Below are positions 25,353-33,748 of a stretch of DNA of 64,000 nt, piece after piece; within the stretch, counting starts at the first letter, position 1; each line of letters starts with the position of its first letter. The position numbers and the translations under genes were made by a program. The stretch is from assembly GCA_963816955.1 (NCBI GenBank), contig CAWFME010000010.1, forward strand, positions 62,001-126,000. The letters are read 5' to 3'. Origin of the DNA: DATFQI01 sp963816955. Its GTDB lineage: Bacteria; Actinomycetota; Thermoleophilia; Solirubrobacterales; Solirubrobacteraceae. The notes beneath the pieces were generated by a model. It was given only the letters and a program-made list of their open reading frames with translations, made no database searches and was not told the origin of the DNA.

Positions 25353-25382
25353 TTGGCGGCGCAAGCAGCGCCGTAATAGGCT
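25353..25382 (+). promoter_or_regulatory. Promoter of the molybdo-hydroxylase operon (TTGGCG-N18-TAGGCT)
   Basis: TTGGCG (25353-25358) and TAGGCT (25377-25382) are 18 bases apart. Inside the spacer sits a 6-5-6 inverted repeat CGGCGC-aagca-GCGCCG (25357-25373), well placed to be an operator. A GGGAGGAG ribosome-binding site precedes the ATG at 25422, so unlike its neighbours this operon has a leader of roughly 30 bases. Confidence 0.5.
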
Positions 25383-25421
25383 CCGGCCAGAGCCGTTCCC
25401 GACTGGGAGGAGAACCGTCGC

Positions 25422-25901
25422 ATGGCAACCCCTGTCCGCGTCACGATGACCGTGAACGGGGAGCAGCGAACCGCCGAGGTCGAGCCTCGGCTGCTGCTCG
25501 TCCACTACCTGCGCGACCACATCGGGCTGACGGGCACGCACGTCGGCTGCGACACCTCCAACTGCGGGGCCTGCACCGTCCACCTCAACGGCGACGCGGT
25601 GAAGTCGTGCACCGTCCTGGCCGCCCAGGCCGACGGTGCGGAGGTCACGACGATCGAGGGCCTCGCCTCCAACGGCACGCTGCACCCGGTCCAGGAGGGC
25701 TTCTGGGAGCACCACGGCCTGCAGTGCGGCTACTGCACGCCCGGCATGATCATGGCCGGCGCCGACCTGCTCGCCAAGAACCCGGACCCGAGCGAGGAGG
25801 AGGTCCGCGAGGCGCTGGCGGGCAACCTCTGCCGCTGCACGGGCTACCACAACATCGTCAAGGCCGTGCTGAGCGCGGCGAAGGCCGAGGTGCGGGCATG
25901 A
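25422..25901 (+). CDS. Molybdenum hydroxylase [2Fe-2S] subunit (CoxS type)
   Basis: A 159-residue small subunit of a xanthine-oxidase-family enzyme. The plant-ferredoxin cluster is bound by Cys43, Cys48, Cys51 and Cys63, and the second cluster by Cys102, Cys105, Cys137 and Cys139 (CGYC and CRC). It passes electrons from the molybdopterin subunit to FAD. Length and spacing are normal. It is the first gene of the operon and overlaps the large subunit by 4 bases. Confidence 0.95.
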   Translation: MATPVRVTMTVNGEQRTAEVEPRLLLVHYLRDHIGLTGTHVGCDTSNCGACTVHLNGDAVKSCTVLAAQADGAEVTTIEGLASNGTLHPVQEGFWEHHGLQCGYCTPGMIMAGADLLAKNPDPSEEEVREALAGNLCRCTGYHNIVKAVLSAAKAEVRA

Positions 25902-28369
25902 CCGCGATCGAGGAGCCGCCCGGCACGCAGAAGTGGGTCGGCCAGGCGCTGCGGCGCAAGGAGGACCCCCGGATGATCACCGGCCGGGGGCGCTACGTGG
26001 ACGACATGGTCGTCCCGGGCATGCTCTTCATGGCCGTCGTGCGCTCGCCGGAGGCGCACGCCAAGATCACCTCGATCGACACCTCGGCCGCCGCCGCGCT
26101 GCCGGGCATCCACGGCGTCTTCACGGGCGCCGACCTCGACCTCGCGGCGCCGCTGCCGATGGCCTGGGTCCCGCCGGGCGTCGAGATCAAGTCGCCCGAG
26201 CACTGGCCGCTCGCCAAGGACGAGGTCAAGTACGTCGGCCAGGGCGTCGCCGTCGTCGTGGGCGAGGACAAGTACGCGGTCATCGACGCGGCCGAGCAGG
26301 TCTTCGTCGACTACGACCCGCTGCCGGTGATCGTCGACCCGGAGAAGGCGCTCGAGGAGGGCGCCACGCTCGTCCACCCCGAGTTCGGCACCAACCAGAC
26401 GCACGAGTGGTCGATCGGCGGCGGCGACATGGACGCGGCGTGGGCCGAGGCCGAGGTCGTCGTCGAGCGCCGGATCGTCAACCACCGCACCGCGGGCACG
26501 CCGATCGAGCCGCGCGTGTGCATCGCCGACTACCGCGGCGACCAGCTCACGCTGCACCTCACGAGCCAGAACCCGCACCTGATCCGCCTGTTCATGGCCG
26601 GCGAGCTGGAGATGAGCGAGGATCGGATCCGCGTGATCGCGCCCGACGTGGGCGGCGGCTTCGGCGTGAAGATCGCGCACTACGCCGAGGAGGTCCTCGC
26701 GGCGTGGATCTCGCGCAAGGTCGGCCGCGCGATCAAGTGGACCGAGACGCGCACGGAGCACATGAGCTCCACGATCCACGGGCGCGACCAGATCGACTAC
26801 GTGAAGGTCGGCGCCAAGCGCGACGGCACGATCGTCGGCCTCGAGTGCACGGCGATCTGCGACCTCGGCGCGTACTACACGCTGCTGACGCCGTTCATCC
26901 CGGCGTTCACCGGCTTCGTGATCAGCGGTTGCTACAAGATCCCGAACCTGAAGTTCACCGCCCGCGGCGTCTTCACCAACAAGATGGCCACGGACGCGAC
27001 GCGCGGCGCGGGCCGCCCGGAGGCGACCCACCTGATCGAGGTGTCGATCGAGCAGCTCGCGCACGAGCTGGGGATGGACGCGCTCGAGCTGCGGCGCAAG
27101 AACTTCATCCCCAAGGAGGACTTCCCGGCCGAGGTGGCGATCGGGATCGTCTACGACTCCGGCGACTACCACGGCTCGCTCGACAAGCTGCTCACGCACG
27201 TCGACCTCGCCGACTTCCGGCGCGAGCAGGAGGAGCTGCGCTCGAAAGGGATCTACCGCGGGATCGGGTTCTCGACCTGGATGGAGATCTGCGGCCTCGC
27301 GCCGTCGCGCGCGGTCGGCCCGACGGGGGTCGGCCTGCAGGCCGGCTTCTACGAGTCCTCGACCGTGCGCGTGCACGCGTCGGGCTCCGCGACCGTGTAC
27401 TCGGGCACCGCCCCGCACGGCCAGGGCCTCGACACGGCGTTCGCCCAGATCGTCGCCGACCGGCTCGGGATCACCCCGGACATGGTCGACGTCGTGCACG
27501 GCGACACGGGCACCGGGCCGTTCGGCCTCGGCACCTACGGCTCGCGCTCGCTGGCCGTGGGCGGCGAGTCGATCGCCCGCTCGACGGCCAAGCTGGTCGA
27601 CAAGGCCAAGCAGATCGCCGCGCACAACCTCGAGGCGGCGCCCGAGGACATCGAGCTCGTCGACGGCAAGTTCTCCGTCAAGGGCTCGCCGGACAAGGGC
27701 CTGACGATCGCCGAGATCGCGGGCGCGGCGTACGTGACGATGGACATGCCCGACGGCATGGAGCCCGGGCTGGAGACGACGACGTTCTACGACCCGGAGA
27801 ACTTCGTGTTCCCGTTCGGGGCGCACGCCTGCATCACCGAGGTCGACGTCGAGACGGGCAAGGTGGACATCGTCCGCTACGTCGCCGTCGACGACTGCGG
27901 GCCGGCGATCAACCCGAAGCTGATCGACGGCCAGATCCACGGCGGCATCACGCACGGGATCGGGCAGGCGCTCTACGAGCGCATCCACTACGACGACGAC
28001 GGCCAGCTCGTGACCGGCACGTTCGTCGACTACGCGCTGCCCAGCGCCGCCGACGTCCCCAGCTTCGAGACCGACCGCACGGAGACCCCGTCGCCGGTCA
28101 ACTCGCTCGGCGTCAAGGGCGTGGGGGAGGCCGGCACGATCGCGGCCACCCCGGCGATCGTGAACTCGGTGATCGACGCGCTGCGCCCGCTCGGCGTGGA
28201 CTTCCTCAACATGCCGCTGTCGCCGCAGAACGTGTGGTCGCAGATCGAGCTCGCGCAGGGCCGCGGCGCGCCCGGGGACCCGGGCAAGCAGGGCGGCTCG
28301 TGGGGCGAGCACGGGAGCGGCAGCGCCGGCTCCGGACCGACCAGCCCGAGCGAGGGAGGTGCGCTGTGA
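25898..28369 (+). CDS. Molybdenum hydroxylase large (molybdopterin) subunit, CoxL-like
   Basis: An 823-residue aldehyde oxidase/xanthine dehydrogenase-type large subunit. It has the first Mo-cofactor domain with GGGFGVK near 253, the active-site loop reading DATRGAGRPE near 370, the late HGQG motif near 508, and the essential glutamate in GVGEAGTIAATPA near 744. The loop is not the AYxCSFR of form I CO dehydrogenase; it is closer to the form II/other hydroxylase RGAGR. So the natural substrate is unlikely to be CO as such. It carries a Gly/Ser-rich C-terminal tail of about 40 residues. Confidence 0.93.
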   Translation: MTAIEEPPGTQKWVGQALRRKEDPRMITGRGRYVDDMVVPGMLFMAVVRSPEAHAKITSIDTSAAAALPGIHGVFTGADLDLAAPLPMAWVPPGVEIKSPEHWPLAKDEVKYVGQGVAVVVGEDKYAVIDAAEQVFVDYDPLPVIVDPEKALEEGATLVHPEFGTNQTHEWSIGGGDMDAAWAEAEVVVERRIVNHRTAGTPIEPRVCIADYRGDQLTLHLTSQNPHLIRLFMAGELEMSEDRIRVIAPDVGGGFGVKIAHYAEEVLAAWISRKVGRAIKWTETRTEHMSSTIHGRDQIDYVKVGAKRDGTIVGLECTAICDLGAYYTLLTPFIPAFTGFVISGCYKIPNLKFTARGVFTNKMATDATRGAGRPEATHLIEVSIEQLAHELGMDALELRRKNFIPKEDFPAEVAIGIVYDSGDYHGSLDKLLTHVDLADFRREQEELRSKGIYRGIGFSTWMEICGLAPSRAVGPTGVGLQAGFYESSTVRVHASGSATVYSGTAPHGQGLDTAFAQIVADRLGITPDMVDVVHGDTGTGPFGLGTYGSRSLAVGGESIARSTAKLVDKAKQIAAHNLEAAPEDIELVDGKFSVKGSPDKGLTIAEIAGAAYVTMDMPDGMEPGLETTTFYDPENFVFPFGAHACITEVDVETGKVDIVRYVAVDDCGPAINPKLIDGQIHGGITHGIGQALYERIHYDDDGQLVTGTFVDYALPSAADVPSFETDRTETPSPVNSLGVKGVGEAGTIAATPAIVNSVIDALRPLGVDFLNMPLSPQNVWSQIELAQGRGAPGDPGKQGGSWGEHGSGSAGSGPTSPSEGGAL

Positions 28370-29208
28370 TCCCCGCGGAGTTCGACTACGTCCGGCCGGG
28401 CTCGATCGACGAGGCGCTGGCCGCGCTGCGCGACGGCGGCGAGGACGCGAAGATCCTCGCCGGCGGGCACTCGCTGCTGCCGCTGATGAAGCTGCGGATG
28501 GCGGCGCCGACGCTGCTCGTGGACCTGGCCGCGATCCCGGGGCTGAACGGGATCGAGCGCGCCAACGGCGGCTGGCGGATCGGCGCGATGACGCCGCACG
28601 TCGCGATGGAGCGCCAGACCGAGCTCGGGCTGGCGTCCGAGGTCGCGGGCACGATCGCCGACCCGCAGGTCCGCCATCGCGGCACGATCGGCGGGTCGCT
28701 GGCCCACGGCGACCCGGCCTCCGACCAGCTCGCGATCCTGCTCGCCTGCGAGGGCTCGGTCGTCGTGCGCGGCGAGTCCGGCGAGCGCGAGATCGCCGCC
28801 GCGGACCTGTTCCTGGACTACCTGACCACCGCCGTCGGCGACGACGAGGTGCTCACGGAAGTCCGGCTGCCGGCGATGGACGGCTACGGGTTCGGCTACC
28901 GCAAGTTCAACCGCCGCAAGGAGGACTGGGCGATGGTGGCCGTCGGCGCGCTGATCAAGAAGGCGCCCGACGGGACCTGCGAGGACGTGCGGATCGGGCT
29001 CACGCACATGAGCTCGGTGCCGCTGCGGGCGACGGCGGTGGAGCAGGCGCTGCGCGGGCAGCCGCTCGATCCCGACTCGATCGCGGCGGCGGCCGAGCAG
29101 GCCGCCGAGGGCACGGACCCGCCGGCCGACCTCAACGCCTCCGCCGACTACAAGCGCCATCTGGCGCGCGTCCTGACCAAGCGCGCCTTGACGGATGCGT
29201 CAGCATGA
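28366..29208 (+). CDS. Molybdenum hydroxylase FAD-binding subunit (CoxM type)
   Basis: A 280-residue FAD subunit. The two flavin motifs AGGHSLLPLMKLR (about 30-42) and TIGGSLAHGDPASD (about 104-117) are intact, and the C-terminal CO-dehydrogenase flavoprotein domain is present. It takes electrons from the [2Fe-2S] subunit and gives them to quinone or another acceptor. The GTG start overlaps the large-subunit stop by 4 bases. A hairpin 8 bases after its stop marks the end of the structural part of the operon. Confidence 0.94.
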   Translation: MIPAEFDYVRPGSIDEALAALRDGGEDAKILAGGHSLLPLMKLRMAAPTLLVDLAAIPGLNGIERANGGWRIGAMTPHVAMERQTELGLASEVAGTIADPQVRHRGTIGGSLAHGDPASDQLAILLACEGSVVVRGESGEREIAAADLFLDYLTTAVGDDEVLTEVRLPAMDGYGFGYRKFNRRKEDWAMVAVGALIKKAPDGTCEDVRIGLTHMSSVPLRATAVEQALRGQPLDPDSIAAAAEQAAEGTDPPADLNASADYKRHLARVLTKRALTDASA

Positions 29209-29215
29209 AGACAGC

Positions 29216-29236
29216 CTGGTGAGCCTGGCTCACCAG
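29216..29236 (+). terminator. Hairpin after the CoxM-type gene
   Basis: CTGGTGAGCC-T-GGCTCACCAG is a perfect 10-base inverted repeat around a single base, starting 8 bases after the stop. The effective loop would be 3-5 bases. The rest of the gap to 29374 shows no gene or clear signal. Confidence 0.65.
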
Positions 29237-29374
29237 TCGGATGTGAAGCCCTGAACGGGGTACCGGTGCGTCGGGCGAGCCACGAACGGCCGCCCGGCAC
29301 ATCGACCGGACGGTGAGGAGCGGCGTGAGCGGCAGCAGGCGAGTGCTGTAGCGGCGTGGCCGGCCGCGAGCTCG

Positions 29375-30133
29375 TCAGCAACGCACCGTCGTGATCTCCG
29401 TGCGGTAGGTCAGCTCCGCCTCGCGCACGCCGTGGCGGTCGAGCACCGCGCCGATCTCCGCCAGCGCGGTGGCGCGGCGCTCGCTCGGGAGGCCGGCCAT
29501 GCCGCTGAAGGAGGCGTACATCGCGATCAGGCCGTCGGCGTCGAGCTGCTGGACGTTCCCGACGACGTCGTGCGCGAGCGGTCCGATCGCCGCGAGCGCC
29601 GCGTGCCAGCGGCTGCGGTCCTGGGGGTCGACGTCGTCGGGCGGAAGGCGGTGGCGCTCGAAGACCCGGTCGCCCTCGGCGCGCCAGGGAACTGACTGGT
29701 CCTCCCAGTCGAGCCGGTTGTAGAGGACCGCGACGCCACCTCCCGGCCGGAGCACGCGCGCGAGCTCTGGCACGGCGCGGCCGAGGTCGAACCAGTGGAT
29801 CGCCTCCGCGACGAAGACGGCGTCGACGCTGGCGTCCGCGAGCGGGATCGCCTCCGCGGTCCCGGTGAGCGTCCGTACGAACGGGATCCGGTCCTCGAGC
29901 ACGGTCCGCATCCCGTCGAGCGGCTCGACCGCGGTGACCGAGGCGAAGCGGCCGGCCAGGCGCCGCGTGAGCTTGCCGGTCCCGGCGGCGAGGTCCAGCA
30001 CCGCGGCATCGCGCTCCAGCCCGAGGCGCCGGGCCGCGATATCGATCGCCTCCGACGGCCAGCCGGGCCGCCCGGCCTCGTATTCGCCGGCCGCGGCGTC
30101 GAAGGCCCGGGCGCGCGAGTGGACGCCGCTCAT
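29375..30133 (-). CDS. Class I SAM-dependent methyltransferase (ubiE-like)
   Basis: A 252-residue methyltransferase. Motif I is VLDLAAGTGKLTRRLA near 44-59, VTAVEPLDGM follows, GTAEAIPL is the post-II segment, and VFVAEAIHWFDL lies in the motif IV region. It resembles small-molecule methyltransferases annotated near UbiE. It is on the opposite strand, between the hydroxylase genes and its maturation genes, and starts divergently 17 bases from the CoxD-like gene. Substrate unknown. Confidence 0.85.
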   Translation of the reverse strand: MSGVHSRARAFDAAAGEYEAGRPGWPSEAIDIAARRLGLERDAAVLDLAAGTGKLTRRLAGRFASVTAVEPLDGMRTVLEDRIPFVRTLTGTAEAIPLADASVDAVFVAEAIHWFDLGRAVPELARVLRPGGGVAVLYNRLDWEDQSVPWRAEGDRVFERHRLPPDDVDPQDRSRWHAALAAIGPLAHDVVGNVQQLDADGLIAMYASFSGMAGLPSERRATALAEIGAVLDRHGVREAELTYRTEITTVRC

Positions 30134-30150
30134 GCGTCACACTGTTGCAC

Positions 30151-30993
30151 GTGCAATTCAGCACGACGGAGGAGGTCGCCGGCGCACTCGCCGGCGAGGG
30201 CTATCTCGCCGACCGCGCGCTCGCCACGAGCGTGTATCTCGCCGCCGCGCTCGAGCAGCCGCTGCTGCTGGAGGGCGAGGCGGGCGTGGGCAAGACGGAG
30301 GTCGCCCGCACGCTCGCCAAGGCCCGCGGCGCGCGGTTGATCCGCCTGCAGTGCCACGAGGGGATCGACCTTCATCACGCGGTCTACGACTGGGACTACC
30401 AGCGCCAGCTGCTGGCGATCCGCGCCGCCGAGGCCGGGGCGCAGGCGCGCGAGCTGTTCGGGCGCGAGTTCCTGCTGCGCCGCCCGCTGCTGGAGGCGCT
30501 CGAGAGCGAGGCGGAGGAGACCGTCCTGCTGATCGACGAGGTCGACCGCGCCGACGACGAGTTCGAGGCGTTCCTGCTCGAGTTCCTGTCTGACTTCGCG
30601 ATCACGATCCCCGAGCTCGGCACGGTGACCGCCCGCCGGCGCCCGCTCGTGGTGCTGACCTCCAACCGCACGCGCGAGTTGCACGACGCACTCAAGCGCC
30701 GCTGCCTGTACCACTGGATCGACTACCCGAACCCGCAGCGCGAGGCCGAGATCGTGCGCGCGCGGCTGCCCGGCGTGCCCGACTCCGTCGCCGAGCGCGT
30801 CTGCGACGCCGTCGCGCGGCTGCGCTCGGAGGAGCTCTACAAGCTCCCGGGCGTGGGGGAGACGATCACGTGGGCGCGGGCGCTGCTCGCGCTCGACGAC
30901 GACGCCGACCTGGAGAGCACGCTCGGCGTGGCGCTGAAGGTGCGCGAGGACATCGACCGGGTGATCGGCCGCGGGGTGCTGCGTGGCGCCTGA
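30151..30993 (+). CDS. MoxR-family AAA+ ATPase (CoxD-like)
   Basis: A 280-residue AAA+ protein. Walker A is GEAGVGKTE near 41-49, Walker B is VLLIDEVDRAD near 126-136, sensor 1 is LTSNRTREL, and the arginine finger region is LKRRCLYHWIDYP. CoxD-type MoxR ATPases help insert sulfur/copper or otherwise mature the Mo site in CO-dehydrogenase-like enzymes. A TTG 6 bases upstream is an alternative start. It overlaps the CoxE-like gene by 11 bases, and the two normally work as a pair. Confidence 0.92.
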   Translation: MQFSTTEEVAGALAGEGYLADRALATSVYLAAALEQPLLLEGEAGVGKTEVARTLAKARGARLIRLQCHEGIDLHHAVYDWDYQRQLLAIRAAEAGAQARELFGREFLLRRPLLEALESEAEETVLLIDEVDRADDEFEAFLLEFLSDFAITIPELGTVTARRRPLVVLTSNRTRELHDALKRRCLYHWIDYPNPQREAEIVRARLPGVPDSVAERVCDAVARLRSEELYKLPGVGETITWARALLALDDDADLESTLGVALKVREDIDRVIGRGVLRGA

Positions 30994-32116
30994 GGCCGCC
31001 ACGCGCGCGATCGAGGGGCGCGTGAGCGCGCTCGCCGCGGCGATGCGCGCCGGCGGCGCGCGGGTCGGGGTGGGGGAGCTGCTGAGCGCCCACCGGGCGC
31101 TGGCCGCCGTGGACCCGACCGATCGCGCGGACGCCTACTTCGCGCTGCGCGCGACGCTGTGCTCCACGCGCGCCGAGCTCGTGCTGTTCCGCGAGGCGTT
31201 CGCGAGCGTCTTCGTCACGCGCGAGCCCGAGAACCCGCTCGAGGCGCTGGGCGAGATCGAGAAGGCGGCGCTGCCGCGGATCGGCATCCCGCAGGGGCGC
31301 GCTGCCGGGCTCGAGCCCGACCCGGACGGCACGCCCGTGCCGGCCGCCTACAGCGACGAGGAGCTGCTGCGCGAGAAGGACTTCGCCTCCTACACCGACG
31401 CCGAGCGTGCGGTCGCGCGCCGCCTGCTGGCGCGGATCGCCGCCCGCGCGCCGCAGCGGCTGAGCCGCCGCACGCGCCCGACGCGCCGCCGCCGCGAGGC
31501 GCACGACCTGCGCGCGACCGTCCGCGCCTCACTGCGCCACGGCGGCGAGCTGATGGAGCGCCGCTACCGCGAGCCGGCGCTGCGGGCGCGCAGGATCGTG
31601 CTCGTCTGCGACGTCTCGGGATCGATGGCGCCGTACGCGCGCATGCTGCTGCAGTACCTGCAGGCGTCCGTCGCCGCGCGCGCCCGCGTGGAGGCGTTCG
31701 TGTTCGGCACGCGGCTCACGCGCGTCACGCGCGACCTCGAGGGCCGCGACCCGGACCGCGCACTGGCGCGCGCCGCCGAGCGCGTCACGGACTGGTCGGG
31801 CGGCACGCGGATCGGCGTCGCGCTCGCCGAGCTCAACCGCGAGCACGGCCGCCGGATCGGCCGCGGCGCCGTCGTCGTGATCCTCTCCGACGGCTGGGAC
31901 CGCGGCGACCCCGACCTGCTGGCCGCCGAGATGGCGCGCCTGCGCCGGACCGCGCACCGCCTGCTGTGGCTCAACCCGCTCGCGGCGGATCCCCGTTACG
32001 AGCCGCTCACCCGCGGCATGCGCGCCGCGCTGCCGCACGTCGACCACCTGCTCCCCGGCAACTCGATCGCATCGCTGGAATCGCTCGCCGACCTGATGGA
32101 GGAAGGCCTGTCATGA
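30983..32116 (+). CDS. VWA-domain protein (CoxE-like)
   Basis: A 377-residue protein with an alpha-helical N-terminal half and a C-terminal von Willebrand A domain. The MIDAS motif is VCDVSGSMAPYAR (about 204-216), with DWSGGTRIG and ILSDGWDRGD as later metal-site parts. CoxE partners MoxR/CoxD in hydroxylase maturation. It overlaps both the ATPase gene (11 bases) and the next gene (4 bases). A basic RRTRPTRRRR patch sits in the linker. Confidence 0.9.
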   Translation: MAPEAATRAIEGRVSALAAAMRAGGARVGVGELLSAHRALAAVDPTDRADAYFALRATLCSTRAELVLFREAFASVFVTREPENPLEALGEIEKAALPRIGIPQGRAAGLEPDPDGTPVPAAYSDEELLREKDFASYTDAERAVARRLLARIAARAPQRLSRRTRPTRRRREAHDLRATVRASLRHGGELMERRYREPALRARRIVLVCDVSGSMAPYARMLLQYLQASVAARARVEAFVFGTRLTRVTRDLEGRDPDRALARAAERVTDWSGGTRIGVALAELNREHGRRIGRGAVVVILSDGWDRGDPDLLAAEMARLRRTAHRLLWLNPLAADPRYEPLTRGMRAALPHVDHLLPGNSIASLESLADLMEEGLS

Positions 32117-32427
32117 AGGACGTACTGAAGGACATCGACCTCTGGAGCGAGCGCGGGGACGCGATCGCGCTGGCCACCGTGATCTCGGTCAAGCGCTCCG
32201 CGCCGCGGCCGCCCGGCTCCAAGATGGCCGTCAACGAGCACGGCGAGATCTCCGGCGCCGTCTCGGGCGGCTGCGTGGAGGGCGCGGTCGTCGAGGTCGC
32301 CGAGCAGGTGCTCAACGGCGCCGAGCCGCAGCTGCTGCACTTCGGCATCGCCGACGAGGAGGCGTGGGACGTCGGCCTGCCCTGCGGCGGCGAGATCGAC
32401 GTGTTCGTGGAGCGCTACGAGCCGTGA
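32113..32427 (+). CDS. XdhC/CoxI N-terminal-domain protein (hydroxylase maturation)
   Basis: A 104-residue protein equal to the XdhC_CoxI N-terminal domain alone. TVISVKRSAPRPPGSKMAV and SGAVSGGCVEGAVVE are the signature segments, and the sequence ends at GLPCGGEIDVFVE. In XdhC the domain helps bind the molybdenum cofactor before it enters the hydroxylase. The partner Rossmann domain is encoded by the next gene, which overlaps by 4 bases. Confidence 0.88.
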   Translation: MKDVLKDIDLWSERGDAIALATVISVKRSAPRPPGSKMAVNEHGEISGAVSGGCVEGAVVEVAEQVLNGAEPQLLHFGIADEEAWDVGLPCGGEIDVFVERYEP

Positions 32428-33188
32428 GCGCGCAGGGCGAGTTCACCGAGCTGGCGCGCCGCGGCGGCCGCGGCGCGCTCGTGTCCGTCCTCTCGGGCCC
32501 TGGCGCCGGCGGCAAGCTGCTCGTCACGGCCGACGGGGAGCGCTCCGGCTCGCTCGGCGACGAGGCGCTCGAGGACGCGGCCGCCCGCCACGCCGACGAG
32601 CTGATGTGGCTCGAGCGCTCCGAGCGCCGCGACGAGGGCGGGAGCGCGCTGTTCGTCGACACGACCTTCCCGCCGCCGCGGCTGATCGCCTTCGGGGCGG
32701 TCGACTTCGCGGCGGCGCTGTGCCGGCTGGCGCGCGCCGCGGGCTGGCGGCCGTTCGTGGTCGACCCGCGCGCCCGCTTCGCGCAGCCGGCGCGCTTCCC
32801 GGACGCCGAGGACGTCGTCGCGGCGTGGCCGGAGGAGGCGTTCGCGCAGCTCGGCGGGATCGACCGCGCGACGGCGATCGCCGTCCTGACGCACGACCCC
32901 AAGCTCGACGACGCGGCGCTGATCATCGCGCTGCGCTCGCAGGCCGGCTACATCGGCGCGATGGGCTCGCGCCGGGCGCAGGAGAGCCGCCGCGAGCGGC
33001 TGCTGGCCAAGGGCGTGACCGACGAGGAGATGGAGCGCATCTCGGCGCCGATCGGGCTCGACCTCGGCGCGCTGACCGCGGAGGAGACCGCGCTCTCGAT
33101 CATGGGCGAGATCGTGGCGATGCGCTACGGGCGCGAGGGCGGCCGGCTCGCCCACGCCAAGGGCCGCATCCACGAGGTCGGCGTGTGA
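32424..33188 (+). CDS. XdhC/CoxF-family protein with Rossmann C-terminal domain
   Basis: A 254-residue maturation factor. The first 85 residues are a divergent alpha/beta part. The C-terminal XdhC Rossmann fold starts at LIAFGAVDFAAALCRLARAAGW (in place of the usual GxGxxA-type loop) and includes VLTHDPKLDDAAL and YIGAMGSRRAQESR. XdhC proteins deliver sulfurated Mo cofactor to xanthine-dehydrogenase-type enzymes. GTG start overlapping the previous stop. Confidence 0.9.
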   Translation: MSAQGEFTELARRGGRGALVSVLSGPGAGGKLLVTADGERSGSLGDEALEDAAARHADELMWLERSERRDEGGSALFVDTTFPPPRLIAFGAVDFAAALCRLARAAGWRPFVVDPRARFAQPARFPDAEDVVAAWPEEAFAQLGGIDRATAIAVLTHDPKLDDAALIIALRSQAGYIGAMGSRRAQESRRERLLAKGVTDEEMERISAPIGLDLGALTAEETALSIMGEIVAMRYGREGGRLAHAKGRIHEVGV

Positions 33189-33748
33189 CGGTGAGGGTCG
33201 CCGGCCTCGTGCTGGCCGCCGGCGAGGGCTCGCGCTTCGGCGGCACCAAGCAGCTCGCACCGCTCGACGGGCGGCCGCTGCTCGAGCACGCGCTCGGCGC
33301 CGTCGCGGGCCTTGCTCCGCGGGTCGTGGTGCTCGGGCACGAGGCGGAGGCGATCCGCTCCGCGATCGACCTGCAGGGGGCCGAGGCCGTCGTCTGCGAG
33401 GACTGGCGCGAGGGGCAGTCCGCGTCACTGCGCCGCGGCGTGCGGGCGCTCGGCGACGTCGGCGCGGTGGTCGTCGTGCTCGGTGACCAGCCGCGGATCA
33501 CGGCGGCGGCGGTGACGGCGGTCGCGGCCGCGGCGGATGACGGCGCCGCTGCGGCGCGGGCGAGCTACGGCGGGCGGCCCGGCCATCCCGTGCTGCTCGG
33601 CCGCGAGCTGCTGGCGCGCGTCGGCGAGCTGCGCGGAGACGTAGGCTTCCGCGAACTCCTTCGAGGAGTGGACGTCCGGGAGGTCGAGGTGGGCGGGCTC
33701 GCCGACCCGATCGACATCGACACACGCGAGGAGCTGGCGCGGCTATGA
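33185..33748 (+). CDS. MocA/MobA-like molybdopterin nucleotidyltransferase
   Basis: A 187-residue NTP-transferase. The nucleotide loop is VLAAGEGSRFGGTKQLAPLDGRPLLEH (about 9-35), the metal-site Asp is in VVVLGDQPRIT, and GHPVLLGRELL lies near 138. In hydroxylases of this family the cofactor is molybdopterin cytosine dinucleotide, made by MocA from CTP. That this protein does so is inferred from its position between xdhC-type and coxG genes. It overlaps both neighbours by 4 bases. Confidence 0.87.
   Translation: MTVRVAGLVLAAGEGSRFGGTKQLAPLDGRPLLEHALGAVAGLAPRVVVLGHEAEAIRSAIDLQGAEAVVCEDWREGQSASLRRGVRALGDVGAVVVVLGDQPRITAAAVTAVAAAADDGAAAARASYGGRPGHPVLLGRELLARVGELRGDVGFRELLRGVDVREVEVGGLADPIDIDTREELARL

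Noticed and set aside
25844..28312. 822-codon minus-strand frame opposite the CoxL-like gene
   Set aside because: Composition is Arg/His/Asp-rich with no recognisable domain, while the plus strand encodes a complete hydroxylase subunit.
25933..29208. 1091-codon plus-strand frame
   Set aside because: Only its last 280 codons are the FAD subunit; the rest is an off-frame reading of the large subunit.
25422..29208. Carbon monoxide dehydrogenase
   Set aside because: The active-site loop lacks the Cys of the AYxCSFR motif, so CO oxidation of the form I type is not supported.
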